Origin: Haladaptatus litoreus
GTDB lineage: Archaea > Halobacteriota > Halobacteria > Halobacteriales > Haladaptataceae
DNA length: 64,000 nt
Assembly (NCBI RefSeq): GCF_900156425.1
Contig: NZ_FTNO01000001.1
Location: 558,001 to 622,000, forward strand
Direction: 5' to 3'
The notes under the pieces were generated by a model. The model was not told the DNA's origin, did no database searches, and saw only the letters and a list, made by a program, of their open reading frames with translations. This document shows positions 1 to 8,886 of the stretch, one piece after another (the stretch's first letter is position 1; each line of letters begins with the position of its first letter). The position numbers were made by a program, and so were the translations under genes.

Positions 1-78
1 GACGAATACCTATCCTTTTGTGACAAAAACATCATGGTCATCACTGGCGTAGCCGTGTAATTGCAGGGGTGGGAACGA

Positions 79-1245
79 ATGTCAATGGACGCGGTCGTAT
101 ACCAAGGACCGCACGACGTAGAAGTGGAATCGGTCGATGAACCCGAACTCGAACACCCGAACGACGTAGTAATCGAAATCACGACCTCGGCAATCTGTGG
201 CTCCGACCTTCACATGTACGAGGGTCGAACCGACGCAGACCCCGGAATCGTCTTCGGCCACGAGAACATGGGAATCGTACAGGAAGTCGGAGACGGCGTG
301 GAGACGCTGGAGGAAGGCGACAGAATCGTTCTTCCGTTCAACGTCGCCTGTGGATTCTGTAAGAACTGCGAAAACGGCTATACGGGGTTCTGTACCAACG
401 TGAATCCCGGATTTGCAGGCGGTGCGTATGGATACGTCGCGATGGGGCCGTACAAGGGCGGCCAAGCCGAAAAACTGCGGGTACCGTTTGCGGACTTCAA
501 CGCGCTGAAACTGCCAGAGGGTGACGAACACGAGGATTCGTTCATTCTCCTCGCGGATATCTTCCCGACGGGATGGCACGGGACGGAGCTAGCAAACCTC
601 CAACCCGGCGAATCGGTCGCCATCTTCGGCGCGGGGCCGGTCGGTCTGATGGCCGCCTACAGCGCGAAAATCAAGGGAGCCTCGGAAATCTACGTGGTCG
701 ATAGGGTGCCGAGTAGGTTGGAACTCGCGGAACAGCACTGTGACGCGAAGGCTATCAACTTCGAGGAGAGCGACCCGGTCGAACAAATCAAGGACGCCCA
801 CGGCGGCGGTGTGGACAAAGGTGTCGACGCAGTCGGCTACCAAGCCATCGATCCGGATACTGACCCGGGCGACGAAGCATACGACCCGGCGCGAGAGAAC
901 CCGGCGGTAGTGCTCAACCAACTGATTCAGACCGTTCGACCGACCGGACAGTTGGGTGTTCCCGGACTGTACGTGCCGTCCGACCCCGGTGCGCCGGACG
1001 AGATGGCCGCACAGGGTCGCCTCGGCATCGACTTCGGGAAGTTCTTCGAAAAAGGACTGAAGGTCGGAACCGGACAGTGCAACGTCAAGGAGTACAACCG
1101 CGAACTTCGTGACCTGATAATCGAGGGGCGTGCCGACCCGAGTTTCGTCGTCTCACACCGCGTGGGACTCGACGAAGCCCCCGAGATGTACGAGCGATTC
1201 GACAACCGCGAGAAGGGCGTGACGAAGGTTCTGCTCGAACCCTGA
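79..1245 (+). CDS. Zinc-dependent alcohol/formaldehyde dehydrogenase (MDR family)
   Basis: This is a medium-chain NAD(P)-dependent dehydrogenase of the glutathione-independent formaldehyde dehydrogenase type. The catalytic-zinc motif CGSDLHMYEG and GHE follow the N-terminus, and a structural-zinc set of closely spaced cysteines (CGFCKNCENGYTGFC) lies near residues 90-105. The Rossmann motif GAGPVGLMAAY is near residue 190. The long loop before the C-terminus is typical of formaldehyde-dismutase-like members. An in-frame TTG lies 18 nt upstream, but ATG at 79 gives the family N-terminus. The substrate is not determined by sequence; formaldehyde or another small aldehyde or alcohol is likely. 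Confidence 0.85.
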   Translation: MSMDAVVYQGPHDVEVESVDEPELEHPNDVVIEITTSAICGSDLHMYEGRTDADPGIVFGHENMGIVQEVGDGVETLEEGDRIVLPFNVACGFCKNCENGYTGFCTNVNPGFAGGAYGYVAMGPYKGGQAEKLRVPFADFNALKLPEGDEHEDSFILLADIFPTGWHGTELANLQPGESVAIFGAGPVGLMAAYSAKIKGASEIYVVDRVPSRLELAEQHCDAKAINFEESDPVEQIKDAHGGGVDKGVDAVGYQAIDPDTDPGDEAYDPARENPAVVLNQLIQTVRPTGQLGVPGLYVPSDPGAPDEMAAQGRLGIDFGKFFEKGLKVGTGQCNVKEYNRELRDLIIEGRADPSFVVSHRVGLDEAPEMYERFDNREKGVTKVLLEP

Positions 1246-1332
1246 GCAGGAAATCCCGTTTTTTCGGTGAGGCAAGCAATGCAGTCTTCTGCCGACACAA
1301 CGCTGATACCGATTACCCGCATCCATTCTTGC

Positions 1333-2568
1333 ATGGTACATTCCCGCACAGTCGAGTTGGAAGGACACATCATCGACTCCGGCATGATGCAGCGATGTTT
1401 CGGTGTGGTGATGGATTTGGACGGGGAGTTCGAAGTCGAGGAGTTTCGCGTCGGCAAACACAAAGACGAGGAATCCTACGCCAGAATGTCCGTCTCGGCG
1501 GAGGACGAGGAGACGGTTCGCGCGATTCTACACGAACTGCACCAGAACGGCGCGCACGTGCCGAATCCCTCCGACGCGGAACTGAAACCGGCCCCGGAAA
1601 ATCAAGTCGTCCCGCACGGCTTTTACTCCACGACGAATCACCCGACGCAGGTTCGGTACGAGGGGGAGTGGATTCCCGTCGAGAACATCGAGATGGACTG
1701 TGCAATCGTCATCGACCCCGACGAGTCACGAGCAACGACGAAGGTTCTGAATGCCATCGAGGAGGGTGACCTCGTCGTGACGGACGAATCCGGCGTTCGC
1801 GTTGACCCGCCAGAACGTCCTCGCGGCGGGGGTGGCCCGTTCGGATTCATGCAGGGCGGCGTGTCGAGCGAACGCCCGTCCGAATCGCTCATCCGCGAAA
1901 TCGGGGAAACCATCGCGGAGACGAAAGAAGAGGGCGGAACAGTGCTCGCCGTGGTCGGCCCAGCGCTCATCCACTCCGGCGCGGGCGACGACCTCGCGCG
2001 CCTCCTCCGCGAGGGCTACATCGACATGCTCAGCGCGGGCAACGGATTCGCGGTTCACGACATCGAGCGCGGTCGGTACGGCACTTCGCTGGGGATGAAC
2101 ATCGAGACGCTGGAACACCCGCGAAAGGGACACAAACACCACATCTACACCATCAGCGAGGTAATCCGAGCGGGCGGTATCGCAGAAGCGGTCGAAGACG
2201 GACTCATCGAAGAGGGTGTGATGTACGAGTGCGTGGAAAACGACGTGCCATACGTCCTCGCGGGGTCGATTCGTGACGACGGCCCACTGCCGGACACCAT
2301 TACGGACGCGGTAGAAGCACAAAACGCCATTCGGGAACAGGCCCACGAGGCCGACCTCGTGTTGATGCTATCGACGCTCCTGCACTCGGTTGCAGTGGGT
2401 AACTGCCTGCCATCGACCACGCGCGTCGTTTGCGTGGACATCAATCCCGCGACGGTCACCCAACTGCTCGACCGTGGGAGCGCGCAGGCTATCGGGATGG
2501 TTACGGACGTTGGAACGTTCGTGCCGACGCTCGCTGAAACCGTCCTGGGGCGCGCATCGTCCGACTGA
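1333..2568 (+). CDS. Archaeal-type ornithine cyclodeaminase / LOR-SDH bifunctional family protein (TIGR00300-like)
   Basis: The first part (about residues 1-110) matches the LOR/SDH N-terminal domain seen in archaeal ornithine cyclodeaminase and cyanobacterial arginine dihydrolase partners. The second part holds a nucleotide-binding alpha/beta domain (TVLAVVGPALIHSG, then VVCVDINPATVTQL). The predicted role is conversion of ornithine to proline and ammonia, with bound NAD. The open frame extends 22 codons upstream, but the ATG at 1333 matches the conserved start. It is a single gene, 88 nt after the dehydrogenase and on the same strand. The catalytic assignment is by family, not by a visible unique motif. 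Confidence 0.75.
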   Translation: MVHSRTVELEGHIIDSGMMQRCFGVVMDLDGEFEVEEFRVGKHKDEESYARMSVSAEDEETVRAILHELHQNGAHVPNPSDAELKPAPENQVVPHGFYSTTNHPTQVRYEGEWIPVENIEMDCAIVIDPDESRATTKVLNAIEEGDLVVTDESGVRVDPPERPRGGGGPFGFMQGGVSSERPSESLIREIGETIAETKEEGGTVLAVVGPALIHSGAGDDLARLLREGYIDMLSAGNGFAVHDIERGRYGTSLGMNIETLEHPRKGHKHHIYTISEVIRAGGIAEAVEDGLIEEGVMYECVENDVPYVLAGSIRDDGPLPDTITDAVEAQNAIREQAHEADLVLMLSTLLHSVAVGNCLPSTTRVVCVDINPATVTQLLDRGSAQAIGMVTDVGTFVPTLAETVLGRASSD

Positions 2569-2665
2569 CGACGCCCCCACGTGATCCAAATATTAACAGA
2601 ATCCACACATACCAATCTGCGTTAACGAAAGTCTATTTTTGATCCTCCTCTTGTATCTCACAACC

Positions 2666-5173
2666 ATGTCCGAACCTTCTCCGCCGGACAATACGACTAC
2701 CAGTTCACTCAAGAGCACGGAATCGGCCGAAGAAGCCGCCTTTTTCAAAAGTATTGTCAAGGATTCGCTCGACGGAGTAATCACAATAGCCGAGGACGCG
2801 ACCATCGTCTTTGCGAACGAAGCAGTGGCGTCTCTCTTCGGATACAGTGTAGACGACCTTCTCGGGAATTCGATACATATGCTTTTTCCGGAACGAGATT
2901 GCGAAGTCTCCGACTTCTACCAGTATACGGACGACCTGGAATCGACGGGAGAATGCACGAACATCGAGCGAGTCGGACGACACCGAACCGGTGACGAACT
3001 TCTGCTCTCCTTTCGTCTTCACAAACACACCTATCGCGGACAGTGTTTGTTCACCGTGAGTCTCCGGGACGTTTCCGAACAGCAACAACAACAACACGAA
3101 CTCGAAGCGGCAACCGAAAAGTATCGAACGCTCGTCGAAACCGCGCCGGACGCCATTTTTGTAGCCGATGCGAAAACAGGTGTAATACAGGAGACTAACC
3201 AAGCGGCGGCTGAGTTGCTCGAACGACCGGTAGACGAGATAGAAGGAATGCATCAGACGGAGTTACACCCATCCGAGGAAGCCGAGCGTTACGAGCGGCT
3301 GTTCCAAGGACATCAGGAACGTGGTGGTCTGTTCAGAGAGAATCAGGATCTGACGGTGATGACCGCGAACGGAAACCGGGTTCCTGTCGCAATAAACTCA
3401 AAGGTAACCGAATTACGCGGCCGACCGGTCATTCAAGGTACCTTTCGCGACATCAGTGAGAGGAAACATCGTGAATATGCGCTCAATGCGTTACATGAGA
3501 CGACACAGCGAATGTCCGAGACTGCATCATCTCAGATTATTTGCACTCACGCGGTGACGACTGCGGCCGAGGTTCTCGATTTCCCGATTAGTGGAATTCA
3601 TTTTGAATCGGAGGATGGAGAATCACTTGAACCCGTCGCAACGACCGACGAGGTTGCCGGTGCACTCGGTGGGTCGGTTCCGACGTTCACGCCCGAAGAC
3701 CCGTTCGTCTGGGATGTCTTCGAGACGGGCGAACCGTCTGTCATCCCCGACTTGCAAGCGACAGAGGAAGGGGCGGCCCGAGATACGCCGATTCGAAGCA
3801 GTATCATCGTCCCGCTCGGTGAATACGGTGTGTTCATTACGTCATCGGAGTCGGTTCGTGATTTCGACCAAATCGATTTCGACTTGGTACGAGTGCTGGC
3901 CGCAAACACGGAGGCCGCTTTGACGCGAGCAGAGCGCGAACGCGCGATTGCTCGTCAGCGTGACGAGTTGACAACCTTAAACCGAATCAATGCCATCGTC
4001 AGAGACATCAATCAGGCCTTAGTTGCATCCCCGACCCGCGACGAGATCGAGCAAACGGTATGCGAGCGATTCGCAGTGTCAAACGTCTACCATGGGGCGC
4101 TCGTCGGAACCTTGTCCACGGCGGAGCAGGGACTCTCCGTCCAAACCGCGGCCGGAATCGACGAAACGTATCTCGAAACCGTCGCCAAAGAGAGCACCGA
4201 AACTGAATCCGGTGCCGCAGCGACGGCGATACGAACCGGCACGGTTCAAGTCATCGAAGACGTTCAGACTGATCCGGCGTTTCCGGCATCGATAAAAACG
4301 GCGGCGTGGGCACGAAACTACCGTTCTGCCGCCTGTATTCCGTTTGGACACGGGGAAACTATGTATGGTGTTTTGGTCGTGTATGCGGCTCGACCAACGG
4401 TCATCGGGGAGCGTGAACAGGCCGTATTCGCCGAACTGGGCGAGATGATCGGTCACGCGATAAACGCCGCAGAGAGCAAACAGCTTCTCTACAGCGACCG
4501 TATCCTTGAACTCGAATTCTCACTCTCCGGAACGGATTCCTTTTTTGTTACCACATCTGCGGAGCTTGAATGTTCCTTCACGCTCAATGGTGTGGTACCA
4601 GCATCGAACGATACCTACATATTCTACGTGACGAGTTCCGGAGTGGCACCGAAAGACGTCATCGAGCGAGCAAAAGCGTCGCCCAGCATCGAGTATGTTC
4701 GGCAGATTCAGAGCGGAGACATCGACAACACGTTCGAAATGAAGATTCGGGGAACGAAAACCACCGCGCAAGCACTCATCGAACGCGGTGCGTACGTCCG
4801 CAGCGGGTCAATTACTCAGGGCGAGGGAACGCTCATCGCTGAAGTTCCAGCGAACACCGAAATTCGTCCGCTCGTCGAAGCGGTTCAGGCTGTGCATCCG
4901 AGCGCCGCACTTCTCGCGAAACGAAATCGGGAGCACCCACTCCACCCAGAACCTGACCTCCATGACGAGTTGGAGTCGATGTTGACTGCACGACAGTTTG
5001 AGATACTACTGTCTGCATATCTTGCAGGATACTTCGACTATCCGCGGGCGAGTACAGGTGCGGAACTTGCCGAAACGCTCGACATATCTTCGCCAACGTT
5101 TCATCAACACTTGCAGGCTGCACAGCAGAAGGTGCTCACTCTCTTGTTCAGCAACCACAACGAGGTAGACTGA
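2666..5173 (+). CDS. PAS-PAS-GAF-GAF sensor with Bat-type HTH_10 output domain
   Basis: An 835-residue, haloarchaeal bacterio-opsin-activator-like transcriptional regulator. Two PAS domains lie at about residues 15-135 and 140-265, each ending in the RDVSEQ / RDISERK type linker. Two GAF domains follow (about 270-420 and 430-590). A Bat-specific beta-rich region comes next, and a C-terminal HTH_10 domain (LTARQFEILLSAYLAGYFDYP) ends the protein. There are no transmembrane segments, so it should sense a cytoplasmic ligand or redox/light state. A TTG nine codons upstream is in frame, but ATG at 2666 is preferred. The DUF7344 gene downstream is often found beside such regulators. The target genes are unknown. 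Confidence 0.85.
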   Translation: MSEPSPPDNTTTSSLKSTESAEEAAFFKSIVKDSLDGVITIAEDATIVFANEAVASLFGYSVDDLLGNSIHMLFPERDCEVSDFYQYTDDLESTGECTNIERVGRHRTGDELLLSFRLHKHTYRGQCLFTVSLRDVSEQQQQQHELEAATEKYRTLVETAPDAIFVADAKTGVIQETNQAAAELLERPVDEIEGMHQTELHPSEEAERYERLFQGHQERGGLFRENQDLTVMTANGNRVPVAINSKVTELRGRPVIQGTFRDISERKHREYALNALHETTQRMSETASSQIICTHAVTTAAEVLDFPISGIHFESEDGESLEPVATTDEVAGALGGSVPTFTPEDPFVWDVFETGEPSVIPDLQATEEGAARDTPIRSSIIVPLGEYGVFITSSESVRDFDQIDFDLVRVLAANTEAALTRAERERAIARQRDELTTLNRINAIVRDINQALVASPTRDEIEQTVCERFAVSNVYHGALVGTLSTAEQGLSVQTAAGIDETYLETVAKESTETESGAAATAIRTGTVQVIEDVQTDPAFPASIKTAAWARNYRSAACIPFGHGETMYGVLVVYAARPTVIGEREQAVFAELGEMIGHAINAAESKQLLYSDRILELEFSLSGTDSFFVTTSAELECSFTLNGVVPASNDTYIFYVTSSGVAPKDVIERAKASPSIEYVRQIQSGDIDNTFEMKIRGTKTTAQALIERGAYVRSGSITQGEGTLIAEVPANTEIRPLVEAVQAVHPSAALLAKRNREHPLHPEPDLHDELESMLTARQFEILLSAYLAGYFDYPRASTGAELAETLDISSPTFHQHLQAAQQKVLTLLFSNHNEVD

Positions 5174-5254
5174 CCTGTCTCGTATTCGGTCTCGGCGATG
5201 ATACCTCAATAGTGAGGCAGAGGACTCGTAGCCCGAGACTTGTTTCTTCGGGTA

Positions 5255-5623
5255 ATGAACGATTCCGAGAAACGACTCGACAACATCGAAACGGTGCGGA
5301 ACCATCCCGAGGAAGCATACGAGCCGACATTGTCGTCCGAAACTATCGCACGGGTTCTGAAGAATCAACGGCGGGAAACTATCTGCCGCGTTCTCGCGAA
5401 CGGTTCCAACGTCACGACGCTGGATGAACTCGTTGACACGCTTGTGGAACTGGAAGCGAACGCGACAGAGGCGGAAATCGAACCCGACCGTGAATCCTTA
5501 TCCATCCAACTCCACCACGTCCACCTCCCGCTGTTGGAGGATATTGGCCTCATCGCGTACGAAAACCGGTGTGGAACCGTTCGTTACTGGGGACATTCGA
5601 AGATAGAGAAGCATCTCGACTAA
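5255..5623 (+). CDS. DUF7344 winged-helix-like protein
   Basis: A 122-residue soluble protein with the pattern of the haloarchaeal DUF7344 family: an N-terminal helix pair (IARVLKNQRRETICRVLAN), an acidic linker, and a C-terminal HHVHLPLLEDIGLIAYE segment. Members look like winged-helix domains that often accompany Bat/GAF regulators, as here (82 nt downstream of the preceding regulator). A paralogue-like protein is encoded at 53470-53865. An in-frame TTG lies five codons upstream; the ATG at 5255 is chosen. A DNA-binding role is inferred from the fold family and not shown. Confidence 0.7.
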   Translation: MNDSEKRLDNIETVRNHPEEAYEPTLSSETIARVLKNQRRETICRVLANGSNVTTLDELVDTLVELEANATEAEIEPDRESLSIQLHHVHLPLLEDIGLIAYENRCGTVRYWGHSKIEKHLD

Positions 5624-5810
5624 CTCTCATCTCTCTTCTAAACACGCTGAAAAGCGTAAACTGCCCTAAATACAGCAAAACAGTAACATCCACCGACCGC
5701 CTCGTTGAACAAGAAACTGGACGACTTTTTTTTTCTGCTGTGATCGTACCACTCGGGGTTTTCATCGTATTTTTGCTAACGGTTATTGACTTCGTCGCTG
5801 GAATGTACGA

Positions 5811-5817
5811 TTATATG
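5811..5817 (+). promoter_or_regulatory. TATA-like element of the siderophore operon
   Basis: TTATATG sits 4 nt before the first iron box. A start site about 25 nt downstream (near 5840) would put iron box 1 between TATA and start site and iron box 2 just inside the transcript. That arrangement suits repression. Confidence 0.45.
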
Positions 5818-5820
5818 CTA

Positions 5821-5836
5821 TTTAGGTTGCCCTAAA
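5821..5836. promoter_or_regulatory. Iron box 1 (DtxR/IdeR/SirR-like operator)
   Basis: Palindrome TTTAGG-TTGC-CCTAAA, arms of six bases, spacer of four. It resembles the TTAGG/CCTAA operators bound by iron-dependent DtxR-family repressors, which haloarchaea possess (SirR, Idr1, Idr2). It lies upstream of dat, the first siderophore gene. Confidence 0.75.
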
Positions 5837-5841
5837 AATCG

Positions 5842-5877
5842 CAGGTTTTACATGGGTTTAGGCGAGCCTAAAACCTG
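5842..5877. promoter_or_regulatory. Iron box 2 with nested outer inverted repeat
   Basis: The inner palindrome TTTAGG-CGAG-CCTAAA occupies 5857-5872. An outer repeat, CAGGTTTTA (5842-5850) against TAAAACCTG (5869-5877), surrounds and overlaps it. The two boxes are centred 36 bp apart, so two repressor dimers could bind on nearly the same face of the helix. Confidence 0.75.
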
Positions 5878-5950
5878 TAATGCGCCGATGTACGCCACGA
5901 AATGGCCGAATAGCTACATCTCTCCTGCTCGATTCGACCGGGGGGATTCG

Positions 5951-7312
5951 ATGACCGGGAGCGAAAGTGAGAATGCGCGCTTGCTGAGACAGCAAGCGCG
6001 CCGTGAATCGAACGCACGGACGTACCCTCGTCACCTCCCGATTACTATCGAGCGAGCGAGCGGCGTCGAAGTCGAGGACGTGGATGGGAACGTCTACTAC
6101 GACTGTCTGGCGGGTGCGGGAACACTCGCGCTCGGCCACAATCATCCCGTCGTCGTGCAGGCCATCGAGGACGTGCTGGACGCGGAGCGACCACTACACA
6201 CCCTCGACATCACGACGCCGACGAAAGAGCGGTTCGTCGATACCCTCTTCGACAGCCTTCCGGACGAGTTTTCGGACTCGGCGCGGGTGCAGTTCTGTAG
6301 CCCCGCCGGAACCGACGCAATCGAGGCGGCGCTGAAACTCGTCAAAACCGCCACCGGAAATCGCTCCATGCTCGCGTTTCAGGGCGGCTATCACGGGATG
6401 ACTCACGGTGCACTCGGACTGATGGGTAACACCGCCCCGAAAGAATCCGTTCCGGGAACGATGCCCGACGTGCATCATCTCCCGTATCCCTCGGATTATC
6501 GCTGTCCGTTCGGTATCGGCGGCGAATCCGGCCACGAAACCGCGAGTCGGTACGTCGAACACGTCCTTTCCGACCCAGAAAGCGGTATCGTCTCCCCGGC
6601 CGGAATGGTGCTCGAACTCGTGCAGGGCGAGGGCGGCGCGATTCCCGCCCCCGACGACTGGACGCGGGAAATCCGGCGAATGACCCGCGAACGCGACATT
6701 CCGCTCGTGGTAGACGAAATCCAGACCGGACTCGGCCGCACGGGCGAACTCTACGCCTTCGAACACGCCGACATCGTGCCGGACGTGATAACGCTCTCGA
6801 AAGCGGTCGGCGGCGGCCTCCCGCTTTCAGTCGTCGTCTACAAAGAGGAGTTGGACGTGTGGGAACCGGGTGCCCACGCCGGAACCTTCCGCGGCGACCA
6901 GTTGGCGATGGCCGCAGGGCAAGCGACTATCCAGCACGTCCTCGAAAACGACCTCGACTCCCACGCCGAGAGAATGGGCGACAGACTTAGGGGTCACCTC
7001 GAAGACGCCCAAGCAACGTTCGACTGCATCGGCGACGTTCGCGGACGCGGCTTGATGCTCGGCGCGGAAATCGTCGACACCGCCGCAGAGACGGACGACC
7101 TCGGACACTATCCGACACATTCGGACCTCGCCTCGGAAATCCGCGCCGAATGTTTCGACCGCGGCCTCATCGTGGAACTGGGCGGGCGCGACAGCAGTAC
7201 GGTTCGATTCCTGCCGCCGCTCATCGTCACGAAGGACGACGTGGACGCAATCGCCGAACGATTCTACGACGCGGTCGGCATCGCGGTTCGCCGGGAGGTG
7301 ACCGCCGCATGA
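5951..7312 (+). CDS. dat: Diaminobutyrate--2-oxoglutarate aminotransferase (siderophore)
   Basis: A class-III PLP aminotransferase, 453 residues. It should make L-2,4-diaminobutyrate from aspartate semialdehyde, the first step to 1,3-diaminopropane for a citrate-hydroxamate siderophore. The PLP lysine is in TLSKAVGGGL (K284), with the cofactor aspartate in VVDEIQTG (D255). The frame opens further upstream, but earlier starts would place the iron boxes inside the coding sequence, so ATG 5951 is chosen. It is the first gene of a six-gene operon and overlaps ddc by ATGA. A perfect 12-bp hairpin lies in codons 9-17. Iron-repressed transcription is expected from the operators. Confidence 0.9.
   Translation: MTGSESENARLLRQQARRESNARTYPRHLPITIERASGVEVEDVDGNVYYDCLAGAGTLALGHNHPVVVQAIEDVLDAERPLHTLDITTPTKERFVDTLFDSLPDEFSDSARVQFCSPAGTDAIEAALKLVKTATGNRSMLAFQGGYHGMTHGALGLMGNTAPKESVPGTMPDVHHLPYPSDYRCPFGIGGESGHETASRYVEHVLSDPESGIVSPAGMVLELVQGEGGAIPAPDDWTREIRRMTRERDIPLVVDEIQTGLGRTGELYAFEHADIVPDVITLSKAVGGGLPLSVVVYKEELDVWEPGAHAGTFRGDQLAMAAGQATIQHVLENDLDSHAERMGDRLRGHLEDAQATFDCIGDVRGRGLMLGAEIVDTAAETDDLGHYPTHSDLASEIRAECFDRGLIVELGGRDSSTVRFLPPLIVTKDDVDAIAERFYDAVGIAVRREVTAA
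5975..6001. repeat. Perfect hairpin in dat (12-bp stem, 3-nt loop)
   Basis: Arms GCGCGCTTGCTG and CAGCAAGCGCGC around the loop AGA, 24 nt inside the dat coding sequence. Confidence 0.9.
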
Positions 7313-8886
7313 ACAAACCGCCCGAAGAGCGTCCTGCGTCTTCGGCGAAATCATCCGCGGAATCGACCGATTCCGCGGACGGAGAGGATTCTTCGGACAG
7401 CATGCCGTCCGAAGAATCCCTGTTTTTAGGCAGCGAGAAGGGCGCAGAGACGTATCGAACGACGATGGAGCAGACGACGGACGCGATTCTCGATGCGTTC
7501 GTGGAAAACGCAGACCCCTACTCGGGTACCAGTCCCGAATCGCTCCGCGAGGAGTTCGCCGAGATGGAGATGATTCCGGACTCCGGCGAGGGGTTGGAGT
7601 CGGCGCTCGAATCCGCCGAACCCGTTCTCCGAAATTCAGTCGGCGTTTCGGACAGACAGTGTCTCGCGCACCTGCATTGCCCCCCGATGATTTCCGGCCT
7701 TGCCGCGGAGGCGATGCTGTCCGCGACGAATCAGTCCATGGACTCGTGGGACCAGAGTCCGGCGGCGACACACCTCGAAACTCGGATGGTGGAGGAACTC
7801 TGCGACCTGTTCGGCTACGGTGATTCCGGCGACGGCGTGTTCACCTCCGGCGGCACGCAGTCGAACTTCATGGGCCTGCTGTTGGCCCGCGAACGGTTTG
7901 CCAAGGAGCGATTCGGCACCAACGTCCAGCGGTCGGGACTGCCCCACCGTGCGAAAGCCATGCGAATCCTCTGTTCGGAGGAAGCGCACTTCACCGCGGA
8001 ACAGGCGGCTGCCCACCTCGGACTGGGCGAAAACGCGGTCGTCACCGTCGAATCGAACGACGACCGAGAGATGTGTCCCGACGCGCTCGACCAGACGTTG
8101 GCCGAACTGGACGAGCGCGAACTGCTCCCGTTCGCGCTCGTCGGCACGGCGGGGACCACCGACTTCGGAAGCATCGACCCGCTCGACGAACTCGCCGAGC
8201 GCGCCGAGGAACACGACCTGTGGTTCCACGTCGATGCGGCCTACGGCGGTGCGCTGGCGCTGTCTGACCGCCATCGAGATCTGCTTTCGGGCATCGACCG
8301 AGCGGATTCCCTGTCGGTGGATTTCCACAAGTTGTTCTACCAGCCGATTAGTTGTGGCGCGTTCCTCCTGCGCGATGGGTCGCAGTACGAACACATCGCG
8401 CGAAACGCCTCGTACCTCAATCCGGAAGGCGCCTCCGTGCCGAACCTCGTCGCCAAATCGGCGCAGACGACGCGGCGGTTCGACGCGCTGAAACCGTTCC
8501 TCTCCTTCCGCGCGCTCGGTCGGGACGGATTCGGGATGCTGGTCGATGAGACGATTGCCCTCGCGGAGGAGGTTGCGGAACTGCTCGCTTCCGGTTCCTC
8601 CTTCGAGTTGGTCGCAGAACCGACCATCAACGCGGTCGTGTTCCGCTATCGACCTACCAGCGACATGGCCGACGAGCGACTGAGTTGGCTGAACGAGGCG
8701 ATACGCGAATCACTGCTGCGAGAGGGTGACGCCGTGGTTGCCCGAACCGAGGTGGACGGCGTTACCGCGCTGAAGTTCACCCTGCTCAATCCTCGAACGA
8801 CGCTAACCGATGTCGCCGACATCCTCGACGCAATCGAACGACGCGGCAGTTCCCTTCGCGCTGTTTCCCCGGAGGTGAAACGATGA
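7309..8886 (+). CDS. ddc: L-2,4-diaminobutyrate decarboxylase (group II PLP decarboxylase)
   Basis: A 525-residue PLP decarboxylase that should produce 1,3-diaminopropane for siderophore assembly. The PLP lysine is in SVDFHKLFYQP (K341), the ring-stacking histidine in SEEAHFTAEQ (H227) and the cofactor aspartate in FHVDAAYGG. It overlaps dat by ATGA and iucA by ATGA, implying translational coupling. The first ~40 residues are a serine/aspartate/glutamate-rich tail not needed by the family. This tail is encoded by two consecutive perfect hairpins, so it may be a late, sequence-driven addition. Gene order matches rhbB of rhizobactin clusters. Confidence 0.9.
   Translation: MNKPPEERPASSAKSSAESTDSADGEDSSDSMPSEESLFLGSEKGAETYRTTMEQTTDAILDAFVENADPYSGTSPESLREEFAEMEMIPDSGEGLESALESAEPVLRNSVGVSDRQCLAHLHCPPMISGLAAEAMLSATNQSMDSWDQSPAATHLETRMVEELCDLFGYGDSGDGVFTSGGTQSNFMGLLLARERFAKERFGTNVQRSGLPHRAKAMRILCSEEAHFTAEQAAAHLGLGENAVVTVESNDDREMCPDALDQTLAELDERELLPFALVGTAGTTDFGSIDPLDELAERAEEHDLWFHVDAAYGGALALSDRHRDLLSGIDRADSLSVDFHKLFYQPISCGAFLLRDGSQYEHIARNASYLNPEGASVPNLVAKSAQTTRRFDALKPFLSFRALGRDGFGMLVDETIALAEEVAELLASGSSFELVAEPTINAVVFRYRPTSDMADERLSWLNEAIRESLLREGDAVVARTEVDGVTALKFTLLNPRTTLTDVADILDAIERRGSSLRAVSPEVKR
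7354..7379. repeat. Perfect hairpin in ddc (12-bp stem, 2-nt loop)
   Basis: Arms TCCGCGGAATCG and CGATTCCGCGGA with loop AC, in the region coding for the low-complexity N-terminal tail. Confidence 0.9.
7386..7419. repeat. Perfect hairpin in ddc (13-bp stem, 8-nt loop)
   Basis: Arms GGATTCTTCGGAC and GTCCGAAGAATCC. It starts six bases after the previous hairpin and ends just before the conserved part of the protein. Confidence 0.9.

Noticed and set aside
5569..5835. A frame ending in a membrane-like segment (FSAVIVPLGVFIVFLLTVIDF) between the DUF7344 gene and the iron boxes
   Set aside because: It begins out of frame inside the DUF7344 gene, has no good start in the intergenic part, and runs into the operator. 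A T-rich stretch explains the hydrophobic residues.
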